Origin: a virus
Virus record (IMG/VR): IMGVR_UViG_3300009149_000275
Coordinates: 1 to 24,223 of that record
Reading direction: 5' to 3' (one strand)
DNA length: 24,223 nt
In this document: in pieces, positions 6,659-13,425 of the stretch
Numbering within the stretch: the first letter of the stretch is position 1
Layout: every line of letters begins with the position of its first letter
Notes under the pieces: model-generated
The model's database searches: none
What the model was told of the DNA's origin: nothing
Seen by the model: the letters and a program-made list of their open reading frames with translations, nothing else
Position numbers and translations under genes: made by a program

Positions 6659-7600
6659 ATGTCCGATCAGAAAAAAGAAGAAATCTTAATTGATGTTCTT
6701 GGCACTCCCCATCGTTCTGGTGGGGAGTTGCTTTTTTATTGCAAAAAGTGCAATCATCATAAACCAAAACTCTCCTGTAATGTCCGTAAAAACGCTTTCA
6801 AGTGTTGGGTATGCAACTTTACGGGAAGCAACTTAGGAAGGCTCATAAAGCGTTATGGCTCGTATAAACAGAAACAAGAATGGGGTAGGTATGATGACAA
6901 AATTGATTTGTCTTCCGTTTCGTTTGCAGATACTTTATTTGGAGAACAAAAAACAGATCAAGCAAACATTTCACTACCTAAAGAGTTTGTTACCCTAACT
7001 GGAAAATACAACCCAGTGAGTTCCGCTCCATTGAGATATTTGCATGAGCGCGGGATAAGTAAAGAAGATATTCTAAAATGGAAAATAGGATATTGTCCCG
7101 ATGGAGAATATGTTGGTCGTGTTGTTGTTCCAAGTTTCAATCTTGAAGGAAAAATAAACTATTTTGTTGCCCGTTCATATCGCGATGATTGGATGAAATA
7201 TAAAAATCCACCGGCTCACAAGAATGAAATAATATTCAACCAGTTGTATATTGACTGGTCCAGCGATCTTGTATTGACAGAGGGTGTATTTGATGCTATT
7301 ATAGCCGGCAATGCTGTACCATTGCTTGGCTCAACACTGCCGGAAACCAGCAAACTATTTCAAGAAATAGCAAAACACGACACTGCCATATACGTAGCAC
7401 TTGATCCGGACGCAGAAAAGAAAGCAAAGCATCTCATAAAAGATATGATCCAGTATGGTATAGAAACTTATAAAGTTGATGTTCGTGGCTTTCAAGATGT
7501 TGGCAGTATGACAAAAGAGGAGTTTCAGGAAAGAAAAGCAGTGGCATTACCAATGACACAAGAAAGTTTGTTTAGATATCAAATACAAGGAATAACATGA
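6659..7600 (+). CDS. DNA primase (zinc-binding and TOPRIM domains)
   Basis: 313 residues from the ATG at 6659. The N-terminal zinc site comprises C28, C31, C49 and C52 in FYCKKCNHH...FKCWVCNFTG. The C-terminal TOPRIM core has the glutamate motif VLTEGVFDAIIAG (E208) and the acidic motif YVALDPDAE (D249, D251). Between them lies the usual primase segment (RYLHERGISKEDI, then GRVVVPSFN). It should make RNA primers at the replication fork, the role of gp61 in T4; no helicase gene is in the window. The open frame reaches a TTG at 6635 without an RBS. The ATG has only AGGG directly before it, so initiation may be leaderless. Its TGA overlaps the next ATG. Confidence 0.85.
   Translation: MSDQKKEEILIDVLGTPHRSGGELLFYCKKCNHHKPKLSCNVRKNAFKCWVCNFTGSNLGRLIKRYGSYKQKQEWGRYDDKIDLSSVSFADTLFGEQKTDQANISLPKEFVTLTGKYNPVSSAPLRYLHERGISKEDILKWKIGYCPDGEYVGRVVVPSFNLEGKINYFVARSYRDDWMKYKNPPAHKNEIIFNQLYIDWSSDLVLTEGVFDAIIAGNAVPLLGSTLPETSKLFQEIAKHDTAIYVALDPDAEKKAKHLIKDMIQYGIETYKVDVRGFQDVGSMTKEEFQERKAVALPMTQESLFRYQIQGIT
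6704..6737 (+). terminator. Terminator-like hairpin inside the primase reading frame
   Basis: ACTCCCCA (6704-6711), 9-base loop, TGGGGAGT (6721-6728), then a run of six T (6732-6737). It is a perfect 8-bp GC-rich stem, about 45 bases after the predicted transcription start. It encodes GTPHRSGGE, a conserved-looking stretch of the zinc domain, so it may be coincidental or act as an attenuator. Confidence 0.4.
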
Positions 7601-7731
7601 AAGTCTATATTGTAATAGAAGTTTGGTATAGCAATACAGATTTAGTTGCTTGTTTTGCCAAAAAAGAAGATGCAGAAAAGCTTATTGAAAATAAACGTAA
7701 TTTTTCTATTGTAGAAATGGATGTAAAATGA
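7597..7731 (+). CDS. Micro-protein of 44 residues
   Basis: Joined to both neighbours by ATGA overlaps: its ATG overlaps the primase stop and its TGA overlaps the next gene's ATG. AAGGA (7587-7591) stands 5 bases upstream. The product begins MKVYIVIEVWYSNTDLVACF and continues with AKKEDAEKLIENKR, a beta-beta-helix pattern often seen in tiny phage proteins of unknown role. The perfect nesting in the operon supports it as a real gene. Confidence 0.7.
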   Translation: MKVYIVIEVWYSNTDLVACFAKKEDAEKLIENKRNFSIVEMDVK

Positions 7732-9893
7732 TTAAAATCGCTCATATAAGTGACACACACGTCAGAAATCTAAAATATCACGAAGAATATACCCAAGTAT
7801 TCAATAAAATCTTTTCTCTTCTCCGGGAAGAGAAACCAGATTGCATCGTCCATACGGGCGATATTGCTCATACAAAAAATCAAATATCGCCAGAGTTTGT
7901 TGAAATGTGTTCTTGGTTTTTAAACCACCTTGCGAACATTGCTCCAACTTTTGTTATTCTTGGCAATCACGACTGTAACCTCAAAAATGATACTCGCCTA
8001 GACAGTATTTCTCCTATTGTTTCGGCACTAAATCATACAAATCTGGCACTTTGGAAGTATTCCGGAGAAAGATTCTTCGGTCATAATCTTGCTTTCAATG
8101 TAATGTCACTAATTGATGAAGACAAATGGGTAAAACCAAGTGATCCAAATCGTATTAATATTGCTCTTTATCACGGTGCTATAGCTGGTGTATCAACAGA
8201 TATCGGATACACTATGGAACACAGTGATCATGATGTTTCAATTTTTGAAGGTCACGATTATGCTTTTCTTGGCGATATTCACAAGACAAATCAAATTGTT
8301 GATACAGAAGGTCGTGTTCGTTATCCAGGCTCAACCATTCAACAGAATCATGGAGAAACAGACGATAAGGGCTTTCTTATTTGGGAAATTGAAGATAAAA
8401 ACCAGTTTGATGTTAGGCATGTTGCTATCCCACACCCAAAGCCATTTGTAACTATCAAGCTTGATGAAAATGGCAAGTTTGATGAAACAGCCAGTATAAA
8501 GACAAACGCCCGTATTCGTGTTATGGCTGATAGCAATATTTCGGCAAATGAAATAAGAAAAACACTTGATATTATCAAAGTAAAGTTTCAACCAGAAAGT
8601 GTTGCCTTTCTAAACAAGGCAACAAGCAGAATAGATATAACAGAAACCATCAACAAGATGGAAGATGAAGATTTACGTTCAATATCAACACAAGAAAAAC
8701 TGCTTGCTCAATATCTAAAAGATTACAATCCAACAGCAGAAATATTGCAAAAAGTATACGAACTAAATAAAAAATATAACTCTATTGCCGAAGAAAATGA
8801 AGAAGTATCCAGAAACATTCGTTGGACAATCAAGTCATTGATGTGGGACAATATGTTCAACTATGGAAAAGATAACTCAATAGATTTCCAAAAACTAAAT
8901 GGTGTTGTTTCTCTAAATGGTCCCAACGGTCAAGGAAAGTCTGCCATTTTGGACTCAATGCTTTGGGGTATGCAGAACTCAACAAGTAAAAATGTTCGTA
9001 AAAATGTAAATATTATCAACCAAAACCAAGACAATTGTCGTGTTGTTGTTGATCTGCTTGTTGATGACAAACAATATACTATTGAAAGAACTGCTGAAAA
9101 ATATACTAAAAAACTAAACGGCGAAGAAACACTTGAAGCAAAAACTGATGTTTCTTTTAGTGTTTGTGACATTGGAGAGAGTGAAGATTGTGAAAAGTTT
9201 GAAAAAGGCAACCTAAATGGTCTTGATCGTAACGAAACAGATAAAAATATTCGTAAAGTATTTGGAACACTGGAAGACTTTCTTTTTACCTCTATGTCTT
9301 CCCAACTTGGCTCTCTTGACTTCATCAACGAAGGTTCAACTCGTCGCAAAGAAATACTTGGAAAGTTTCTTGACCTTGATATATTCGCTAAAAAATATAA
9401 ACTTTCCAATAGTGAAGCAACAGAACTAAAAGCAGCACTAAAAAGACTTGAAACAAAAAACCACGATCAAGAAATATTGGAAACATCTATAAAGTTAGTT
9501 GAACTAAAAGGTAAAGCACAGCAACAACTTGACGAGTGCGAAGAAATAAAAAATGAAATAAAAACACTAACAGAACAAATAAACAACATAAACATAGAAA
9601 CTGCTTCTATGCCGAAGATAGATGTTGTTGATATTGACAATGCCAAACTGTCACTGGAAAAAATATGCAGCGATATAGAAAAGTTTGGCAAAACAATGAA
9701 AGAAAATAGCGACTTTTATACAGAAAAAGAGCGAGCACTTGATGTTGCTAAAAAAGTTGTTGCTGGCATAAAAATAGAAGAAATAAATAAAAATAAAAAT
9801 ATTATAACAGAAAAAAACAAAGAACTTGACAAAGTATTGAGGCAAATAAGTGAGCTTGAAAAAGATATTCTCCGTGACAAAAAAGATATATAG
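7728..9893 (+). CDS. Mre11/SbcD nuclease fused to the N-terminal half of Rad50/SbcC (gp47-gp46 type)
   Basis: 721 codons to a TAG. Residues 1 to about 345 are an Mre11/SbcD-type phosphoesterase: D9-x-H11, G44-D45, G79-N-H-D82, H149 and G182-D-I-H185. From about 364 a Rad50/SbcC ATPase begins (WTIKSLMWDNMFNYG) with Walker A GPNGQGKS (398-405), then a long Lys/Glu-rich coiled coil to the stop. In T4 these are separate genes, 47 and 46, whose products resect DNA ends for recombination and degrade host DNA; here they are one frame. The next reading frame is in phase and supplies the rest of Rad50, so this is a fusion interrupted by one stop codon. An assembly or sequencing error is also possible. 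Confidence 0.85.
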   Translation: MIKIAHISDTHVRNLKYHEEYTQVFNKIFSLLREEKPDCIVHTGDIAHTKNQISPEFVEMCSWFLNHLANIAPTFVILGNHDCNLKNDTRLDSISPIVSALNHTNLALWKYSGERFFGHNLAFNVMSLIDEDKWVKPSDPNRINIALYHGAIAGVSTDIGYTMEHSDHDVSIFEGHDYAFLGDIHKTNQIVDTEGRVRYPGSTIQQNHGETDDKGFLIWEIEDKNQFDVRHVAIPHPKPFVTIKLDENGKFDETASIKTNARIRVMADSNISANEIRKTLDIIKVKFQPESVAFLNKATSRIDITETINKMEDEDLRSISTQEKLLAQYLKDYNPTAEILQKVYELNKKYNSIAEENEEVSRNIRWTIKSLMWDNMFNYGKDNSIDFQKLNGVVSLNGPNGQGKSAILDSMLWGMQNSTSKNVRKNVNIINQNQDNCRVVVDLLVDDKQYTIERTAEKYTKKLNGEETLEAKTDVSFSVCDIGESEDCEKFEKGNLNGLDRNETDKNIRKVFGTLEDFLFTSMSSQLGSLDFINEGSTRRKEILGKFLDLDIFAKKYKLSNSEATELKAALKRLETKNHDQEILETSIKLVELKGKAQQQLDECEEIKNEIKTLTEQINNINIETASMPKIDVVDIDNAKLSLEKICSDIEKFGKTMKENSDFYTEKERALDVAKKVVAGIKIEEINKNKNIITEKNKELDKVLRQISELEKDILRDKKDI

Positions 9894-9896
9894 ATC

Positions 9897-10904
9897 TTGG
9901 ATGAGGTTCCATGTGGAAATACTTTTCCTACCTGTAAGTTTCTTACCAGTGCCTTTCAAAAGAAAGATCAAGTCGCTGATAAAAGCGATCTTGTTCTTAT
10001 AGCAAATAGAAGAAAGCAAGAAATAGAAAAAACAATAACAGAACTAAATCCAGAAGAAATAGAAAAGTCTATAGTTTCTCGTAACCTTATTTTAGAAAAA
10101 ATAAGAAATATGGAAACTATTGTAGCAAACAAGAAACTTGAGAACGAACAACTAAATGGCAAAATAATAGTTTCACAAAGTATGATAGAGAAGTTGGAAA
10201 AGAAAATAGAAAACTATTATAAAAACGAAGAAGTAGCACTCAAACTAAATGAACTAACTAAAACAAAGCAAAGTCTTGTTGAAAAAAGCGATAAACTAAC
10301 GAAACAACTAAGTGTTTGCGAAGCAAGTATAGTAAAACTACATCGGGAGCAGGGTTCTTTGGAACAAAAACAAACTGACCTTGAAGAATCAAAAGCAGAA
10401 CTTGCCAAACTGCGAGATGAATATGCTGCTATTTCTATGTTTGAAAGAGCGATGCACAGCAATGGAATAAGTTATGATATTATTCGTAAAAAACTTCCAG
10501 TTATAAATGAAGAAATAGCAAAAGTTCTTGCCAATATTGTTAGTTTTGAAATCTTTTTTGAAGATGATGGCAAAAAACTTGACATTCTTATCAAGCATCC
10601 AAAATACGAAAAGCGCCCTATAGAACTGGCAAGCGGAGCAGAAAAAAGTCTTGCTGCTATGGCAATAAGACTTGCTCTAACAAAAATAACTTCACTTCCA
10701 GTGGGCGATATAATGATATTAGATGAACCAGCAACATCTCTTGATGAAGAAAACATGGAAGGATTCACAAGAATGCTTGATATGCTAAAAGCCAGTTACA
10801 AAACAATATTATTAATATCACACTTGCCAGAACTAAAAGATATTGCCGACATGCAGATACTTATTAGTAATAACAATGGTTATGCACATGTGGAGGTAAA
10901 ATGA
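9897..10904 (+). CDS. Rad50/SbcC C-terminal half (gp46 type), in phase after the TAG
   Basis: Same phase as the preceding frame, separated only by TAG (9891-9893) and ATC. It opens with a zinc-hook-like cysteine pair (PCGNTFPTCKF), continues as the returning coiled coil, then has the ABC signature (ELASGAEKSLA, near residue 245), Walker B (IMILDEPATSLDEEN, near 275) and a switch histidine (LLISHLPE). The only start near the beginning is the TTG at 9897, with no Shine-Dalgarno, so independent translation looks weak. Either read-through yields a ~1057-residue SbcD-SbcC, or the halves are separate chains meeting at the apex, or the gene is broken. It ends by ATGA overlap with the next gene. Confidence 0.8.
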   Translation: MDEVPCGNTFPTCKFLTSAFQKKDQVADKSDLVLIANRRKQEIEKTITELNPEEIEKSIVSRNLILEKIRNMETIVANKKLENEQLNGKIIVSQSMIEKLEKKIENYYKNEEVALKLNELTKTKQSLVEKSDKLTKQLSVCEASIVKLHREQGSLEQKQTDLEESKAELAKLRDEYAAISMFERAMHSNGISYDIIRKKLPVINEEIAKVLANIVSFEIFFEDDGKKLDILIKHPKYEKRPIELASGAEKSLAAMAIRLALTKITSLPVGDIMILDEPATSLDEENMEGFTRMLDMLKASYKTILLISHLPELKDIADMQILISNNNGYAHVEVK

Positions 10905-11131
10905 TAATGGCCAGACTAAAAAAAGAGTTACTTGACAAAGGTATATCAAAACTTGTTAGTAGAAAACTACTTGTTTGGCTTGTAGCAACTGCTGGTGTTC
11001 CTTTGCATCTTATTGATGGAGAACAGTGGTTACAAATAAGCATGGTTTATATTGGCTCCCAAGCAGCGAAAGACTTTATTCTAGAATATGTCAAAGCAAA
11101 AGCAGGAACCCAAGGCACACCACCTGTATAG
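10901..11131 (+). CDS. Holin-like small membrane protein
   Basis: 76 residues. GGAGG (10892-10896) precedes two in-frame ATGs, 10901 (overlapping the previous TGA) and 10907, a layout reminiscent of dual-start holin genes. A basic N terminus (ARLKKELLDKG) precedes two hydrophobic segments (about 22-38, and 43-62 in WLQISMVYIGSQAAKDFI) and a polar tail. Basic start, SRK before TM1 and (I)YIGSQA in TM2 resemble two-TM phage holins. It opens a run of four membrane or envelope proteins. A holin role is inferred from topology and context. Confidence 0.55.
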   Translation: MIMARLKKELLDKGISKLVSRKLLVWLVATAGVPLHLIDGEQWLQISMVYIGSQAAKDFILEYVKAKAGTQGTPPV

Positions 11132-11228
11132 TGCCATAAAAAGCGGACTGGTCACAGCCATCATATTGGTGGCTGTGATCGGTCTTATTTTAGAAATAAT
11201 GAGAAATAGGGAAAGAAATGATAAATAA
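11088..11228 (+). CDS. 46-residue single-TM protein overlapping both neighbours
   Basis: The ATG at 11088 lies out of phase inside the holin-like gene and the TAA at 11226-11228 inside the next gene. The product has a polar basic N terminus (MSKQKQEPKAHH), one strong transmembrane segment (TAIILVAVIGLILEI) and a basic tail (MRNRERNDK). No Shine-Dalgarno is evident, and the region also holds a long hairpin, so it could be a chance frame. The clean TM and its position in a membrane-protein cluster favour a real lysis-accessory or spanin-like gene. Confidence 0.45.
   Translation: MSKQKQEPKAHHLYSAIKSGLVTAIILVAVIGLILEIMRNRERNDK
11145..11190 (+). terminator. Long hairpin, possible terminator
   Basis: GGACTGGTCACAGCCA (11145-11160) pairs with TGGCTGTGATCGGTCT (11170-11185): 16 bp with three G-T pairs and a 9-bp perfect core (TCACAGCCA/TGGCTGTGA), loop of 9, followed by TATTT. 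The T-run is interrupted. It lies between the holin-like and Rz-like genes and could set their ratio. Confidence 0.45.
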
Positions 11229-11586
11229 AATATTCAAAACAATAAAAAAATATTGGTATATGTTTGTTGTTCTTGGTCTAACTGGACTTGTTATAGCGGT
11301 AAGTTTTGTTGAAAATGCAAAAGTTGCCGGTCTAACTAATATGATAAAGAAACTTGCTGATGGCTATAAAAAACAGTTTGATAAACTTGAAACACTAAAT
11401 GATAAAAAAACTCAAAAAGATAAATCTATTATCAGTAAGGCAGAAAAAAAAGCAAAACAGATAGAAATGAAAAAAGAAGAACAAATAAAAAAAGTTTTAG
11501 AAGATAAGCAAAAAACAATAAATACTCTAAAAGATAAAACATCACAAGAACTTGCAGATAAACTGAAAGAAGAGTTCAAACTATGA
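11218..11586 (+). CDS. Rz-like inner-membrane coiled-coil protein (candidate i-spanin)
   Basis: 122 residues. After a basic N terminus (KTIKKYW), one transmembrane helix (about 13-31, MFVVLGLTGLVIAVSF) is followed by about 85 residues of Lys/Glu-rich coiled coil, the topology of the Rz-type inner-membrane spanin or an envelope-anchored filament. AGGGAAAG lies just upstream of the ATG. Its TGA overlaps the next ATG, the usual arrangement for paired spanin genes. Low complexity prevents a family call; the role is inferred from topology and neighbours. Confidence 0.5.
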   Translation: MINKIFKTIKKYWYMFVVLGLTGLVIAVSFVENAKVAGLTNMIKKLADGYKKQFDKLETLNDKKTQKDKSIISKAEKKAKQIEMKKEEQIKKVLEDKQKTINTLKDKTSQELADKLKEEFKL

Positions 11587-12011
11587 GAGCAATATGTATA
11601 GCATTTTCATTTATATTATCCGCCAACTCTTTGGCACAAACACCGGTCGGCAAAGGACAACCATCTCCAACAGACGGTATATTTCTAACAAAAGAAGAAG
11701 CCGCAAAAATATTGGCAGAAAAACAAGCAGCAGCAGAAATATGTAGAATAAACATGGAAGCAGCGGTTGAGAAAGAAAAAAATAAATGTGATCTTGATCG
11801 TGGCTTGTTGAAAAATGAACTTGAACTTGAAAAGAAAAAGTTTGATGAAATAAACAGGCTGCGTAATGAACAAGACAAAGTATTCTTGGATCGTATTGAC
11901 GACGGCGGCGATAATGCATATTATTTTTTTGGTGGACTCGCTGTTGGCGCAGTAGTATCAACTGCTGCCATAGTGGGAACAATATTATTAATAAAACAGG
12001 TTCAACAATGA
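11583..12011 (+). CDS. Exported coiled-coil protein with C-terminal TM (lysis or envelope protein)
   Basis: 142 residues. An N-terminal signal peptide (MRAICIAFSFILSANSLA, likely cut near residue 18) lacks a lipobox. The middle is a charged coiled coil (about 35-105) with two Cys (C54, C68 by count), and the C terminus has a strong TM (about 115-137, GGLAVGAVVSTAAIVGTILL). A signal sequence plus C-terminal TM puts the coiled coil in the periplasm, as in some spanin-like proteins, but without the lipid anchor of classical o- or u-spanins. It overlaps both neighbours by ATGA. Function is inferred from the cassette. Confidence 0.55.
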   Translation: MRAICIAFSFILSANSLAQTPVGKGQPSPTDGIFLTKEEAAKILAEKQAAAEICRINMEAAVEKEKNKCDLDRGLLKNELELEKKKFDEINRLRNEQDKVFLDRIDDGGDNAYYFFGGLAVGAVVSTAAIVGTILLIKQVQQ

Positions 12012-12400
12012 CAACTGACTGGGATAAAATAGCCGCAATAGAAAGAGCCGTAAAAGAAAAATACGGAGAAGATGCTATTGCCAACCCAAAAGCAAACTGG
12101 AATGAAGAAAAAGAAAAAAACTACATAGAACAAGTAAAAGAACAAGCACATGTGGTTAGGCAAAAGGCCGAAAAACAAGAAATAGTTGAAGAAAATGGGT
12201 TTTTAGTAAAGAAAAAACTATTTACTACCAAAACCACCAGAGTTTGTCCGGTCTTACAATGTGGGCGTTATTCTTTTAGCATAAAAGATGATGTTTATAT
12301 GAATAAGTTTGGATGTTGCTATGAGTGTTTTATAAAGTATATTGAAGGTCGCGAAGACCTTTGGGAAGAAAGAAAGAAGGTGATTACAAATGGTAGTTGA
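12008..12400 (+). CDS. Zinc-ribbon protein of unknown function
   Basis: 130 residues, start overlapping the previous stop (ATGA). The N-terminal part is charged and helical (DWDKIAAIERAVKEKYGEDA, later NWNEEKEKNYIEQVKEQ). The C-terminal part has a four-Cys zinc ribbon: CPVLQC, then about 26 residues on, CCYEC, followed by FIKYIEGREDLWEER. I have the impression of similar proteins in marine T4-like phages, but no function is established. It may bind nucleic acid or a protein partner. The next gene starts within its last codons. Confidence 0.65.
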   Translation: MTTDWDKIAAIERAVKEKYGEDAIANPKANWNEEKEKNYIEQVKEQAHVVRQKAEKQEIVEENGFLVKKKLFTTKTTRVCPVLQCGRYSFSIKDDVYMNKFGCCYECFIKYIEGREDLWEERKKVITNGS

Positions 12401-12584
12401 AAAACTTGAAGAAGTAGCGAAAGCACTTGAAGCATGTAAAGCAGATGCAGTAAAAGTTGATAAAGGCAACCGTTCAGCGGCAACTCGTCTTCGTAAAGAT
12501 GTAGCCGCAGTAGCAAAGATGCTAAAAGATCTTCGCAATGCTGCTCTGGAAAAAGTTCGCGAAGTAAAAGCAAAAGAAGACTGA
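12390..12584 (+). CDS. Histone H1/Hc1-like DNA-binding protein
   Basis: 64 residues; AAGGTGA lies just upstream of the ATG, which overlaps the end of the previous gene. The core DKGNRSAATRLRKDVAAV followed by MLKDLRNAALEKVREVK matches the pattern of the Hc1-type bacterial histone H1-like proteins (ERGNKAAAQRVR... in chlamydial Hc1): a helical, basic domain without the long Lys/Ala-rich tail. It probably binds or compacts DNA, either replicating phage DNA or DNA to be packaged. The family match is by eye, so moderately sure. Confidence 0.6.
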   Translation: MVVEKLEEVAKALEACKADAVKVDKGNRSAATRLRKDVAAVAKMLKDLRNAALEKVREVKAKED

Positions 12585-12607
12585 ACCATACAAGGAGATG
12601 ATAATAA

Positions 12608-13138
12608 ATGGCTGAACTAATGGATGTAATAAGTGGTATTTCACAAGTAATGGCACAAACATATGATGGCGCTGCCGACAAAGACGGCAAGGCAATCAAA
12701 ACAGGTCTGCGCCGTGAAGAAGTCCCAGCATTTACCAGTTGTGAATGTCGTCTCCTTGATGGTTTTCGTGCTCGTGTAACGCATCACGCAGCAAAAGATG
12801 GTTCTTTTCCTTGCTTGATAATATCATATCACTCGGAACTCAAACTTGAAGAAGCACATAGTCCAAAACTTGGAGAACAAGTTGAAGAACATATTGCGGA
12901 AGCACTAAAGTATCTAAAAAAAGAGTTCAAAAAAGTATCAGGCAAAGAACTAAATGTTGAGAAACATGGTGAAGTAAAAATGCTTGTTGAAGAAACATCA
13001 AGAATCCGCGTTTTTGTAACAGCACAATGTCGTTATAAAATAAAAGATGTTGATATGCCAAAACTTGAAGATCAAAAAGATGTTGAGCGTAGCGAGCAAC
13101 TTCAAAAATGGCTGGCATTAGGTGGACTAAAGAAATGA
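12608..13138 (+). CDS. Conserved-looking phage protein, function unknown
   Basis: 176 residues with an excellent Shine-Dalgarno (AAGGAGATGA) before the ATG. The N-terminal part (about 1-25) may be helical and virion-like; the middle has mixed strands (SCECRLLDGFRARVTH, PCLIISYHSEL) and two helices (EQVEEHIAEALKYLKKEFKK), then VFVTAQCRYKIKDVDMP. No known motif is seen. Its position just before the terminase genes, and its strong RBS, suggest a structural or packaging-associated product, but I cannot name it. Confidence 0.6.
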   Translation: MAELMDVISGISQVMAQTYDGAADKDGKAIKTGLRREEVPAFTSCECRLLDGFRARVTHHAAKDGSFPCLIISYHSELKLEEAHSPKLGEQVEEHIAEALKYLKKEFKKVSGKELNVEKHGEVKMLVEETSRIRVFVTAQCRYKIKDVDMPKLEDQKDVERSEQLQKWLALGGLKK

Positions 13139-13425
13139 AAATAACTAAAGCAAGACTATTACAGATCATTCGTGAAGAAGTTGAACTTCACGAAAAGTAT
13201 GTTGAAGAAAATGTTCTTGAACTTGATGAAGAAGCCCTTGAAGAACTATCAAAAGAACAGGGCGAAAAAGCTATTGAAAAAGAAATAGCTTCTGATGAAG
13301 CTGCTGGAAGATTAGTTGCCAAGAAAAAAGCCGAAACTATGGAAGAAAGCGATGTTGAAGAAGACAAACTTTTAGATCCTAAAACTAAAAAACCAGTAAA
13401 TGGCACAAAAGCAAATGATATATGA
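13135..13425 (+). CDS. Small acidic helical protein before the terminase
   Basis: 96 residues from the ATG at 13135, overlapping the previous TGA; the frame opens upstream at 13108, but that lies inside the previous gene. The product is strongly acidic and helical (ENVLELDEEALEELSKEQ). Its N terminus (MKITKARLLQIIREEVE) matches those of proteins in the prohead block (MKVTKKELQKIIKEEL at 20344). It overlaps the terminase ATG (ATGA). By position it could be a small terminase subunit, but the N-terminal motif points instead to a prohead or internal protein. Undecided. Confidence 0.55.
   Translation: MKITKARLLQIIREEVELHEKYVEENVLELDEEALEELSKEQGEKAIEKEIASDEAAGRLVAKKKAETMEESDVEEDKLLDPKTKKPVNGTKANDI

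Noticed and set aside
8930-9409. Long open frame on the minus strand (159 codons) within the SbcD-SbcC fusion
   Set aside because: It is the complement of clearly conserved Rad50 coding sequence, Ser/Phe-rich, with no RBS or recognisable motif; the same holds for the other minus-strand frames.
9891-9893. Genome-wide TAG recoding as the explanation of the stop in the Mre11-Rad50 fusion
   Set aside because: TAG properly ends the genes at 2317, 4394 and 11131, where reading through adds only short tails without protein character, so general recoding is unlikely; local read-through stays possible.
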